The notes under the pieces are model-generated. The model saw only the letters and a program-made list of their open reading frames with translations, did not search any database and had not been told where the DNA came from. From Bryoerythrophyllum caledonicum (lineage: Eukaryota; Streptophyta; Bryopsida; Pottiales; Pottiaceae), in the NCBI GenBank assembly GCA_963971425.1, contig OZ020525.1:14948187-15012186 (forward strand): a stretch of DNA of 64,000 nt. The letters run 5' to 3'. Positions 1 to 10,434 of this stretch are shown here, one piece after another (positions within the stretch are counted from its first letter, which is position 1; every line of letters starts with the position of its first letter). Both the position numbers and the translations under genes were made by a program.

Positions 1-38
1 CTAAAAAAAGTAAATGAAACAATTTTCCAATTATTGAT

Positions 39-855
39 TTAACCCCTAAAGGCTTGCAACCTTTTAGCATCCAAACTCATTGAAAATTGTGAGTTTCAAT
101 GCATTCAACACAAAATGCAAATAAACATAGCTTTTACATATCTAACCGTAGGATCTCGTGCTAGGATTCTACGAGCGTGTGAGGCAAAAATTTTGTTCAA
201 TTTGACTGCATGAATTGAAAGATATCATCCTCTGAAGTTAGACATAATCTCTTCTTTAGGTCATACTAAACACCTTCAGCAAAATTTGACCACCTTCTGT
301 GACTACTTTTTACACTACGGTATGTGATTTTTGAATTTTAAATTAAAATAGATAATGTTAGGCACATGTGCACCAAATTTTAGAAGTAGAAGAGGGGTAG
401 AAGATGTCCATAAAAATCCTGCAATGCAACTATGTGCTGAGAATTAACAACACACTTCAAGATTTGCATATATCATAACATTCTCATATTTTTGAAATTC
501 AATAATCCGTATGGTAAATGCTAAGTTTTCCATTTTCTTTCCAAGAGGATGTTTTTTGTAATAAAAATAGACAAAAACTCCAATTTCTACTGAATTTACA
601 ATTAGTTAAAGTTTTGCTACTCTATTTGTTAAATCGCACACTAAATTGCTGCACTATTTGTATATATTACTAAAAAAAATTGTAACTTTTGAACCATAAG
701 TTGGATTTCTACGAAAATTATGTCCACAGGAAGCTAATAAAAAGTTGTCCATTCAATAAGAAAAATTTCAAAAAATCATACCTAAATTTGAGATGGTGGG
801 ACCTTACCCAAACTTAAAATGTCCCGTGAGGGAACACTGGGCCTTTAGGGGTTGA
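39..855. mobile_element. TTAA-flanked piggyBac-like non-autonomous element, copy 1
   Basis: The left end reads TTAACCCCTAAAGG and the right end CCTTTAGGGGTTGA, so the tips are inverted repeats and the right TTAA has one change. The interior is AT-rich with no coding region. Its second half (from about 240) is repeated at 59.8-60.4 kb, which makes these two a subfamily. Confidence 0.75.
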
Positions 856-1556
856 TGGAAATTGGGATTGATGCCACAATCATAGGTTCATTGTTAAAAT
901 GCCAAGGAAAACTGTTAAATGCCATCATTTACTTATTTATTTATTGGCACCAAAAAAAATAAAAATAACACAGAAACGTGACAAACAAGACAAGACCCCA
1001 AAAGGAATTCACTAACCCAAGTCACCCAGTCACCCCAGCCTGCTACACACAACCTCATAACAACCCAATTGGTGTTGGGCCATCATCATTTTGAAGTTGT
1101 CAAGCTATAGAGAGTGACCAGGCCCAATTGTACAACCACCGAGTAAAATAGATGGCTTCATTTCAGTTGCGGGTCAAGGGTCAAGTTGAAGTGGTCGTCA
1201 CCGCGTGATCATCAAGTGAGTGCTTCCATCAGCCATGGAGCCGAGAAAGCCGTCAGCACAACCAGCGACGTGACGCGGTTTATGAAATCCACCTTCCGGG
1301 GATATCCAATACACTTGGTTAGGGTGGACGAAGTGAAGCAAGGTTCCCGTTCTCGATACTTAGACTTTCTCGGCCCCATGGCTAATTCTACCACTGTCAA
1401 GAGTATATGTAGTCTCAATGGTTTCATCTCCAACACCATTCACATGAGCCAGCGCTTCCATCCTTCATCGTCTCCAGGAGATTGAGTTTTCTGCAGTACT
1501 AGCTGATTGCCCCAGTTCTCTTCTCTGATCTAGTGTCCCAAACTACTCTTGTCGCC
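856..1556. other. Upstream region of the cyanovirin-like gene
   Basis: No convincing gene is seen. Base composition becomes more balanced from about 1180, as expected for a promoter and 5' leader. An open frame at 1186-1485 has no recognisable domain and is probably chance. No clear TATA box could be assigned. Confidence 0.4.
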
Positions 1557-2156
1557 ATGGCTACCCGGTCACCAGCTCACTCTTCGTACGCTGCGGCTGC
1601 TGCAGCTCTTCTGTGCACATTTGCACTGCTCTCCGGCTTCGCTCGAGCTGATGTAAGTCGATCGATGCAACGAGCTTCTTCACTACAGCTTTGAATATGG
1701 GACCGATCGAGCAGTTTGATTTGCTGGTGGTGATTAAGTTGTGGGGTGATTGGTGTGCTGCAGTGCGGTGGGTTCGCGTTGACCTGTAGCGGCATCGAGG
1801 TGAGCGCGCAGGGGGGGTTGACGTGCATCTGCTCGAACGGGAACGGCGGGTACAGCCGCGCCAGCCTGAACTTGGACGCGCACATCAGCAACAATGACGG
1901 CAACCTGGTGGACGGCGCGGGGTTCGCGGCGTCGTGCCGGAACATCCGCTGGTACCAGCTGGGCACGAGCAACCAGGGCGTGGCCGCGGAGTGCACCAAG
2001 GTGGACGGCAGCCTCGGCGGCACCACGCTCTACAACGTGCAGCGCCGCGTCGCGAACTACGACGGCAACCTCTCCTTCAACAACTGCCGCCGCCGCTCGC
2101 TCCTCCAAGTCGCCACCACTCTGCCGGCCTCTCGCAAAGTGCTCAACCATATGTAA
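1557..2156 (+). CDS. CVNH: Secreted cyanovirin-N homologue (CVNH lectin-like), two exons
   Basis: Exons 1557-1652 and 1764-2156 join in phase 0 (donor GTAAGT, acceptor TGCAG) to give 162 residues. Residues 1-31 form a signal peptide with an Ala/Leu-rich core, and the intron falls at its end. The rest carries the two tandem CVNH repeats: about 33-82 (ends SLNLDAHISNNDGNLVD) and 83-138 (ends NYDGNLSF). Cys40 with Cys53 or Cys55, and Cys90 with Cys109, match the two disulfide positions of cyanovirin-N; Cys33 and Cys140 are extra. The family binds high-mannose glycans; a role in defence is only inference. The ATG sits in a good GCCATGG context. The short tail after 140 (RRRSLLQ...) is not part of the fold. 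Coding GC is much higher than in the flanks. Confidence 0.9.
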
Positions 2157-3479
2157 GATCATAGTTACCATGCAACCTATGCTGATCGTACTCTAACATG
2201 CGATATGCATCGCTTGCATATTACACTCCAATATTAATGATTAGTGTCAATAACCAGGGTTTCGCTAGAAGAACGCCCCAGTCTCTAATTCAATTAGTTA
2301 TGATTAAGTTATCCGGACCGTTTTCTGCAGCTCCTAAGAATGTACTAGCAATAATATTATGCACCCAGCGAATTAAAGATCGTTCTGTGTAGTAATGTTC
2401 ACGCTGGACAAATTCAGTTGTCCCTAACAAATTTCACAAACATGGCAGACGTGTCTGTTATTTATTTTGGTCGGACATATTCTATCCCCCAAATTTTATG
2501 AAAACGTTCAAATATCTACAACCAAGACACACATGGGCTTGTTGGACATGCGAACAGATGGTCGCATGTCCATTGACCCCTAAAGGACCAAGTGTGCCAA
2601 GAAAATAGTGGTCACATAATTACCGACACACAAGTTTACAGTACTCTCCGACAGGCAACCGTAACAGAGAAGTGCACACACTAAGTTACCTCTGGATGGA
2701 TTCTAATTTCTTTTGTGACCATAGGAAACCACTATGGATCATGGTGTAAGGCCATGTTCCAATTTTCAATACTTGCCTACAGCTACATACAGTTAAAGAA
2801 TCATCTCTGCTGCAGGAAGACTTCTCAACCAACCATTGCTAATGTATAACACCATGAATGGTTAATTCTATGATGCTGTTTGGGTCTTCTAACAATAGGC
2901 ATAACAGGGCAGTAGGTTCATTGTGTTGTCTAACAATAAGCTATAAGGTAGTGGTTGATATTTCCGTGCAGTTCCAATTGTTGCACCCTACATTCCGGGG
3001 TTGTGTGTCAGAAACCAACCAGCCTGGCTTTAGAAAGTGTCCAAGCTTGTTCTAATTCCGCCCATGCTTGGGAAAATTGAGAACTTCTGATTGGTTCGTA
3101 TTGGTGCACAAGTGCTCTATTTTCAGAATCCAACCTCTCATGAACACCATGACTCCATGAGCGGTTATTGGCCACTCTAAGCCTTCGTTCTTAAAAATTC
3201 ATAGAAAATTGTAGAAATGCTCAAAAAATGTTTTTTTTTTGGGGATGCCTTTGCAATAGCTTTGCGAAGCATCCAAAAATCATAAAATTTTTCTTTCACA
3301 AGTCTAAATATGCAAACCTGAAATTCGGGCGGGAATATCAACCACTACCTTAGTATAGCCAGGTTTTCTGAATATGAGTATTGACACGACTGATCATAGA
3401 TGGCTATCCAGAGTTATGAGAAACTGTAGGACTGAACACCGAGTGGAATGATCTGATGGTTGATGCTTACAAGCTGTAA
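2157..3479. other. 3' flank and intergenic DNA with a solo TTAA-element end
   Basis: It contains the 3' UTR region of the gene ending at 2156. A single left terminus of the TTAA family (TTGACCCCTAAAGGACCA, 2573-2590) lacks a matching right end. No gene was recognised in the rest. Confidence 0.45.
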
Positions 3480-3770
3480 TAATTGGACCATTCCCACTTC
3501 ATCAAGTGGTAAAAGTATCAACCTTTGCAACATGATTTTCATTACCCCTACGTGGAGGTCTACTTCGTACATAATTAATTCAAAATGGACGGTGTCCGAA
3601 TTTCTTGGAAAATATATACATTTTGTCTAAGGTGATACCCATGTGATGCCAAGGTCATACTCATGTAATATCTATGTGATACTTGTGTAATATCTAGGTG
3701 ATACCCATTAAGTCTGAACCACCTTGCAAGGAAAAGATAATTAATTTGACACAAGATTGTTGAACTAGAC
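3480..3770 (+). repeat. Dispersed repeat carrying a GGTGATACCCATGTAAT minisatellite, copy 1
   Basis: About four degenerate units of about 21 bp (GGTGATACCCATGTAATRYC) lie at 3628-3712, and the flanking sequence resembles that at 7449-7612 and 38190-38340. The ends of the larger unit were not found. Confidence 0.6.
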
Positions 3771-3874
3771 CTTGGGGTACGGTACTACGAACAGTACCTT
3801 ACGGTAGGGTCGGTGACACTTTGGCTTCATTTACTCGTCATTCCACGCACCTAGTGCCTAACTATATGGGATAT

Positions 3875-4230
3875 AAGGTAAGCCCCCCTAAAACCGACAA
3901 GTTAAGGAATGTGCATATATGGAGAAAGGAGATCATTCTACTAATATTTTTCAGTGATAGCCAATAGAATTGCAATTCCAACCCAAGTGATTTCATATTT
4001 TTTCAATGAAAACTGAATTAGTTATGAATTTTCAAAGTGTGCAGCCATGTTTAGTGGGTGGCCGGCAGTAGGTACCCCCCATAACCAATGACCAAAAGTA
4101 AGGGTCTTGACTATTAGCAAACCTCCATTTGGAGCTGAATTGGTGGTAATGGGATGGAAGAGGGTTGGATATACCCCAATTTTATGGGCGTTGGCTATGG
4201 GTTTTTGTTGGTTATTGGGGGGCTTACCTT
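3875..4230 (-). mobile_element. MITE family B (AAGGTAAGCCCCCC termini), copy 1
   Basis: The left tip AAGGTAAGCCCCCC and right tip GGGGGGCTTACCTT are perfect inverted repeats. The interior matches 6772-7113 and 13081-13422 in the opposite orientation. It is 356 bp with no coding region. Flanking bases leave the target duplication (TA or TAA) undecided, so the superfamily (mariner or Harbinger type) is open. Confidence 0.8.
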
Positions 4231-4449
4231 AAAGCAACTATGGTCACGATGTAAGTTGCAATGTATTCAAGTGGAGAAATATATGATTTACAAGGTGAAA
4301 AAAAGGTTTTTCAAAGGTGAAAAAAGGTTTTCTCTCACTTCAAATGCTATAATCTTAATATATGTGCACTGAATTGCAACCAAACAAATACTGCATATTC
4401 ATATAAAAGTTGAGTTTAACCCTTGAAGGTATGAGAAGCTACATTTGGG

Positions 4450-5325
4450 TTGGAAGAAAAAGAACTCATGTTTCCAAAGGGGGCCAGAGTGAATAAAGTG
4501 TCTGTTCATTCCACCACTAAATTCATGTCCACCAGACATAGGTTTAGTAGTATGGAACTACTCCCCCCTCTTGAGGATAGACACTATATAGCTGAAAAAC
4601 CAGTATCCAGTAATCAGGAATCATGGACCAACCAAAGCACAGGGCTCAATTCCAAGAGATGACCTGTAAAGATAAATGTGTGTTTTTGAGAGGTTTTTAA
4701 GGAGTATCGTACAATTTTGGGAGAGGTTGGTTATTTTTGAGTTTTCGTTTATGCCAGAAGTATGGACATTGCATGTTGGATAACGATGTTGTTTGATCTT
4801 TGTGAATGTCTTTTTAATTGGATTAATGGGGATATTGAATGTTTTTTCAAGACTTTTCGTAGAGGGGATAAAGGTAGTGGCTCTAGCTCTAGCGGTGATG
4901 ACAATATGCGGGTTTACTTTCCATCCTCAGAGCTGCAATGTCATTAATAAGTGGTTGATATTTATTGATTTTGTTTTCAATTGCTTATGGGGAAAATCTG
5001 TCAATATAGTATTTGAATTCATTAAATTGGATAATAAGGTTTATATTTATGTGCTCCATTGGAGGGTCTTTGTATGGAAGTCCTTTGATGCATAGTATGT
5101 CTGGTTTAAACTTGACATTACAGTGACATCTTTGGGTTCCGCATGTGCATAGAAGTAGCCATGGGGGGACCATGTTTTCTTGTGGTTTGTTATTGAAGGT
5201 TTTGGCGTTCATAAGTATAAAGCACGGTGATTTAATTGAGGATGTTGTTAGTTTTTAAATTTTCCATACCGCTTTATTGTGCCTTTTGACGATTAGGGAG
5301 TGTATGTGATGGTTTTGGCATTTCG
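4450..5325 (-). mobile_element. LINE fragment A: 3' end of a restriction-like-endonuclease type LINE
   Basis: It reads on the minus strand and is homologous to 11521-12671. The segment 5212-4985 encodes KPDILCIKGLPY and then IIQFNEFKYYIDRFSP, matching KPDILCVKGLPYN and IQFIEFTYCNDRFSP in the other copy. The spaced PD...E pattern is what one expects of the restriction-like endonuclease at the C-terminus of R2/NeSL-type LINEs. The 3' UTR ends at 4450 in a pyrimidine-rich tail (sense strand). It is 5' truncated and its reading frame is decayed. Confidence 0.65.
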
Positions 5326-5838
5326 GCATGTGTAGTTCATAATCTGTGATCCATTTGGTAATATTATTTTTTTTATGTCAGTAATAATTACTAAAGAAAA
5401 AAATGTGAAAGTTTTGGTAGAGGTGTTGATTAATTTTTGTATCATTTTGGGTTTCATATAACAACATTTGTTCCAATGGTGAGGGCTCTAAAAGGAAATC
5501 CGTGAGTGTGCTTGTTAGGAAAACTTTTGCTTCATTTTCTAGTAGAAAAAATATTTGGGTGATTGGTGATCTATTGCAATCGGCTTTGTTTAATTTGGGA
5601 ATGCTTTTAGCACCACCATATTTGGTAAGAATAGAGTGGGTGAGTCCCATGCTTGTGAGCCTTTTTGTCCTTACCCAGGTCTGATGCTTGTAAGCTTCTT
5701 TGTCCTTATCCACAATGTTTTCTGTATATTCGATATACAAGGTGTAAGAATTGATGTATACTATAGTATACGATAGTTTGTATTTGTATTGAGCACGATC
5801 TAATGACACATGAGAATTTTAATTTAAATCATTATTGC
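5326..5838. other. AT-rich spacer between LINE copies
   Basis: A minus-strand open frame (5378-5809) has no recognisable domain. It could be a decayed piece of another LINE region, but nothing proves this. Confidence 0.3.
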
Positions 5839-5956
5839 ACCTACTACAAGCTTGAGAAGTAGCAAAGTGGTCATGTATTCTACATGTATGGTGCCAGGTC
5901 TTAGTAGTGGAACGAACAGACACTATATTCACGCCGGCCTCCTTCGGAGACCGGCG
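5839..5956 (+). mobile_element. LINE 3'-end remnant with terminal stem-loop
   Basis: The sequence CTTAGTAGTGGAACGAACAG and the following 26 bp up to 5956 match the sense 3' end of the LINE at 11521-12671. It closes with a GC-rich stem-loop (CGCCGGCCTCC / GGAGACCGGCG) at 5931-5956. The (TTC)n tract starts directly after it. Confidence 0.75.
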
Positions 5957-6303
5957 TTCTTCTTCTTCTTCTTCTTCTTCTTCTTCTTCTTCTTCTTCTT
6001 CTTCTTCTTCTTCTTCTTCTTCTTCTTCTTCTTCTTCTTCTTCTTCTTCTTCTTCTTCTTCTTCTTCTTCTTCTTCTTCTTCTTCTTCTTCTTCTTCTTC
6101 TTCTTCTTCTTCTTCTTCTTCTTCTTCTTCTTCTTCTTCTTCTTCTTCTTCTTCTTCTTCTTCTTCTTCTTCTTCTTCTTCTTCTTCTTCTTCTTCTTCT
6201 TCTTCTTCTTCTTCTTCTTCTTCTTCTTCTTCTTCTTCTTCTTCTTCTTCTTCTTCTTCTTCTTCTTCTTCTTCTTCTTCTTCTTCTTCTTCTTCTTCTT
6301 CTT
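5957..6303 (+). repeat. Perfect (TTC)n microsatellite, about 115 units
   Basis: The 347-bp run of TTC shows no interruption. It starts at the last base of the LINE stem-loop, so it probably grew from the element's short TTC-type 3' tail. On the complementary strand this is (GAA)n, a motif known to form triplex and sticky DNA when long. Confidence 0.97.
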
Positions 6304-6462
6304 GCCGTATTTGAGCATGATAAGGATCAAATATTGAAATGACCTCCAAATGAAACATGTTAGTTGAAGAATCTTCAATCCAAAGGTATATGTCTTCCTA
6401 AAATTCAGTACATTTTTTGTATCTTAAAAGTAAAATACGTGACCGTATATATGGTACCTATT

Positions 6463-6591
6463 GACCTTTAAGGGTTAAGAACTCACAATTAAATATTAAA
6501 ATTTTACTTAAAATTTGATTTTCTTGCCCTTTCTTGACAACTGTAGCTATGAACTTTTTATGAGAGATTGTCAAAGAACTTTAGGAGTTAA
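6463..6591. repeat. Two solo right ends of TTAA elements
   Basis: CCTTTAAGGGTTAA (6465-6478) and CTTTAGGAGTTAA (6579-6591) are right termini. The stretch 6561-6591 matches the end of the short copy at 37143-37365 (ATTGTCAAGGAACTTTAGGG). No left partners were found. Confidence 0.5.
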
Positions 6592-6771
6592 CTTGACAAA
6601 TTATAGTATTAGCTACATTTGTTGGTATATAGTATTGTCAAACACTAGAAACTATAGTTGGTATAGTCATAGATTAGGATGAGATATATCAAGTAGACCC
6701 TTTCCAAACTAACTGAAGAAGCCCAAATTTGCAAGGTTGTGCCCATTACAAGTCTGTTAGATAACCCCCTC

Positions 6772-7113
6772 CTAACTTACCAAAATCCATAATTGACATC
6801 TATAAAATTGGGGTATAACCAACCGACTTTCATTCCATTACCACCCATGCAATTCCAAATGGAGATTTGCTACTAGTTACAACTCCTTACTTTTGATCAA
6901 TGCTTATAAGGGATACCTATTGACAGCCACCGACTAAACATGGAAGCACACTTTGAAAATTCATAACTAATTCACAGTCATAAAAAAAAATTGAAGTCAC
7001 TTGAGTTGAAATTTTAATTCTATTTGCTATCAATGAAAAATAAATTGGTAGAATTCTTTCCTCTCCATATATGTACATCGCTTAAGTTCTTGTTTCCGGG
7101 GGGGGTTTACCTT
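6772..7113 (+). mobile_element. MITE family B, copy 2
   Basis: The sequence is collinear with 13081-13422 over its whole length (for example CTATAAAATTGGGGTAT, then CTCTCCATATATG, then GGGGGTTTACCTT). The left terminus is more diverged than the right. No coding region. Confidence 0.65.
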
Positions 7114-7448
7114 GAAGACGACAATTGTATAGTCTCCGTATCAAGATTGCTATCTTGTGAGCCGTGAGCACTGAATTTTTTTATTTTTTTTCCACAATTC
7201 TTTTACAAACTTTGAAAGCAACGCCTATGGCCGTAGGTTATATTTAGTCTATCTTGACATATGTAAAAAATCATTTAAAACTCTACAATATTTGGACATA
7301 TTGAAGTCTGAATTGTTGACAACTTGATGGTCTTAGAGCAACAATTTTTCTTCAAAATGAAAGGGGCACTTATGGGTTTGGTATTTAGGTTAGGGTAACG
7401 AAACAGGTTTGAATTACTCATTGGTCGTATTTGTATTTATTTCATTGA

Positions 7449-7612
7449 GAATGGAGCTCTCCCAATAATTGAAAAATTAAAAGGACTAATGGAAGGCCAT
7501 ACCCTTACAATACATAGATGATACCCATATAATACCAGGGCCATATCCATATAATACCTAGGTGATATCCATATCATACCTAGGTGATATCCGTGGTGTG
7601 AAAACCACCTTT
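7449..7612 (+). repeat. Dispersed GGTGATACCCAT minisatellite repeat, copy 2
   Basis: About four units of the type TAATACCTAGGTGATATCCA lie at 7515-7600. It ends in AAAACCACCTTTAATTGAG, like copy 1 (GAACCACCTTGCAAGG). Confidence 0.6.
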
Positions 7613-7987
7613 AATTGAGAATTTGACATACTTCAATAAAAAGTGTTTGATACCGACGATTGTGTATGGTATGAAGCACGGAAACACATTCATGTTGTAT
7701 AGCGTACTATAAAAGACGTGGTGAATTCTCTAAATTATCACAATTTCTTATGAATTTCATACAATACTCAGTTTTGTCTACATGTAATACACAACAATAC
7801 CTTGGTTTATGGATGGATCAAATAATGGAATAGAGTTGTTCGGTAATGTGTTAAATCATTCCATGTGTTTTAATTAATATAAGATGGGACATTGACATAC
7901 GCACAAAAAGACTCCAACAATTACAAAGATGATATCAAACAAAAGTAGGTTCCATATAAAATTAAAAAAACAATCCAAATAGAGGAA
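7613..7987. other. Spacer before the methyltransferase-like pseudogene
   Basis: AT-rich. It would hold the 3' UTR of the minus-strand gene that ends at 7988. Nothing else recognised. Confidence 0.3.
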
Positions 7988-10040
7988 TCACGAATCCTCT
8001 GCCGAAAAGTCAACAAAGTCATCCTCGTCCAAACAAGGGGCACTACTATTCGACCCACTACCATCAGCCTCATTGTCTACAAACTGCCTTGCGATGGACC
8101 TATGATGGGGTGCCCAAGGAACACTTGGAGGGGATGATTGTGCTGCCATCGCATTTGCAACACCACCATCCCAAGGAGTCAAATCATATGTCCGCGGAGG
8201 GCTATTAACCAGCTTTGACAACCTTAACAACATCTCCGCCCACGTTGTTGATGGTGAAGCCATCAATGACCTCGACCAATTGCAAAAAATCAAAGCAATC
8301 ATATTGTTAAAGTCAGAAATAAAATTACAAACTCTCTAAATCACACTAATGCAAAATTCACCAAAGAAGTAGAGAACTTACAAGTTCTCTTGCGAGCCGT
8401 CTTCACCTCTGGCTCATCGTCATCGAGCTCCAACGGGCGCTTACGAGACTCCTCCTACAGCGCTGGTGCCATTGCTGACTTCACCTCCACCGATCTCGGA
8501 ATCAAGGGTCGGAGGACCCCCTCAACCAAATCCGGGTCAGACTCCAATGCCAAGATGTGGCGCTTTAGAGCCTTGCAAGCCCTGATTGATGCCCCTTACA
8601 AGATAAACAAAATAATTAGTACTAGAGTTGTAATACAATGAAGGATAATCAATTTAACGTAGTAAGAATACTTACCAGTAGATGCTGTCAAATCAAAAAC
8701 TACGTCGTCCTCCTGGGTGCAAAGGTCAATCAAAGCCTCCATGAGGTTTGTAGACTTCTCCCACGCTCCCCGTCATGGCTCCATGGTGGTCCCTCTCATC
8801 GTCAGCGTATCCTATGTCATAAGATTGGTCAAGTGACCATCCGAGGACAGCTGAATCAGCTCCTTCGCGAATCAGCTCCACCATGTCGTAGAAAGAAAAA
8901 GGGGTTGTTGACTTGGACTTCCTCACAAAACACTTCACAATGAAGCACTTGTCAGTGCGCCCGGGCTGCCCATCGCGCGAGAGTGGAAAGCCATGAATGA
9001 CAAACCACTTTGTCTCCTCGACGAACTCTACCCAATCTGCCCAACCAAGAAGTTCATTGGAAATGAACTTCGAGTCGGGATAAGACACGATGAGCGGCGC
9101 TTCGTCACAAAGCAGCGCCCCGGCCATCTCAAAACAATGGTAAATGAAAGGGGATTCCCTCTTGCCTCTCTTGTTCAGCTGAGTTGGATGCTCGTTCCAA
9201 CTGGGCACTTTAGTGCCACAATGAATCTTTGGGACCGGCAACCCCTCCGGCACTTCTATGATCACCATGTACACCAAACCAAGATCGCAAGGAGCTCCAC
9301 GCAAGGTTCGGAGCTTAGAACCAGCATACGCCTTCGCAAACTGGCGCAACTCGGTCCAAACCGGGGGGTAGTCAGCATCGTCGAAGATATTGTTGAAAAG
9401 AGATGCATGATGGAGAGGGCACTCTCACACATCATCGACACTCCAACAGAAGAATCAACTTGTTCGATCACTGGGATCGTGTACTCTATCTGCAAAGGCT
9501 TCGTAATGAATGTTGAGGGTCGGCTACTGGCTGAGGACAAAATTCCTTGCAATAGTGCGACCTCAACAGGAATGGCAAGTGATGCACCCACCCCAAATTC
9601 AGCAATGAGCTTCTCGGGTCCCTCCGTCAACACCAACACTGCTAGCTCTTTGTTCCTCTCCTTGACTTCCTTCTTCAGTGTCTTGGCGGTCTCCTTCTCC
9701 ACCCTGAGGGCTTCTTTCTCCGCCGCCTTAGCCGCCGCCTTCGCCGCCTTTGTAGCTGTTGCCTCTCTCTCCTTCGGAGACAACTATACATCCAATTACG
9801 CAGCCATTGAGGGGACCGATGGAGGAAGCATCCCCTCATCACCATCTGAGACGGGTAAGGAGTCACAGCGAGACCTTAGCTGCATCTCCTTCCTTGGGGT
9901 AGGATCGGAATCCTTCAGCTCCAAGAACCAAGGGCACTGCTCCAAGTGGTGACAAGAGAAGCGTCGCAACTGCGCCTCCGTGAAGATGCACTGGACATTA
10001 GTGGGATCCGTCTACATATTCAAGCGAATCGGAAGCAGTT
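7988..10040 (-). pseudogene. Decayed multi-exon gene with beta-class N4/N6 methyltransferase-like domain
   Basis: Plausible exons run about 10016-8674, 8597-8379 and 8300-7988. The first junction (G|GTAAGTATT to TTGTAAG|GGGCATC) keeps phase. In order it shows: LRRFSCHHLEQCPWFLELK; an Ala/Lys/Glu-rich coiled coil (KEREATATKAAKAAAKAAEK, 9777 down); CDLGLVYMVIIEVPEGLP, a degenerate match to a (D/N)PP(Y/F) catalytic motif; LLCDEAPLIVSYPDSKFIS; then STNLMEALIDLCTQEDDVVF followed by DLTASTGASIRACK and RHILALESD. The last part fits the C-terminal SAM motif (VLDxFxGSGTT...IGxE) and the motif order of beta-class amino methyltransferases. Two stops near 9790, an in-frame TAG near 8455 and frame changes near 9410 and 8750 break it. 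The C-terminus is acidic (DEDDFVDFSAEDS). The family assignment comes from motif reading only. It may be host-derived or the partner gene of the adjacent Harbinger element. Confidence 0.5.
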
Positions 10041-10291
10041 CGGGCTGCATGGCTCCCTTGGCAACAAGCTCTCTCCAGAAGTAGCGAAGCAATGCCAAAA
10101 TAACCCATTAAAAAAATCAAAAAGAAAAAAAAAATATTATCATAAAATGCCTAATTTTGAGTTTTTTATCCTATAGTCTCTACCCTAGAGAAGGGGAAGA
10201 ACACTAATTTGATATTTGGTGTTCCACTACATTTTATGTTATAACCTTTCTCCACCACATAACTCTAATTATGATTCTCTAGAAAATTAGA

Positions 10292-10434
10292 GGCGCTTTA
10301 CACCATGGACCAAGAGGACTGACCAAGAGAAATCATTTATTTTCATGGTCACGGCTCTTGGTCTAGAGCCGTGACCATGAAAAATGAAAAATCATTTTTT
10401 GAGTGTCCTAGTTACTTCTCATAGTGTAAAGTGG
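10292..10434. mobile_element. Small foldback element with Harbinger-like tips
   Basis: The tips GGCGCTTTACACCATG and CATAGTGTAAAGTGGA are imperfect inverted repeats similar to the GGCGCTGTTTACA tip at 30328. The centre is a perfect 18-bp stem with a 6-base loop (10341-10358 / 10365-10382, TTTCATGGTCACGGCTCT). It lies in the spacer between the methyltransferase-like and transposase genes. Confidence 0.6.

Noticed and set aside
1577-2171. Minus-strand frames of 145-149 codons
   Set aside because: Shadows of the cyanovirin-N homologue exon, with no domain.
5819-6378. Long open frames of poly-Glu, poly-Lys, poly-Ser and poly-Phe
   Set aside because: They are only translations of the (TTC)n repeat in different frames.
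8993-9952. 319-codon plus-strand frame
   Set aside because: Antisense shadow of the methyltransferase-like pseudogene; the minus strand has the motifs and the phase-consistent splice sites.
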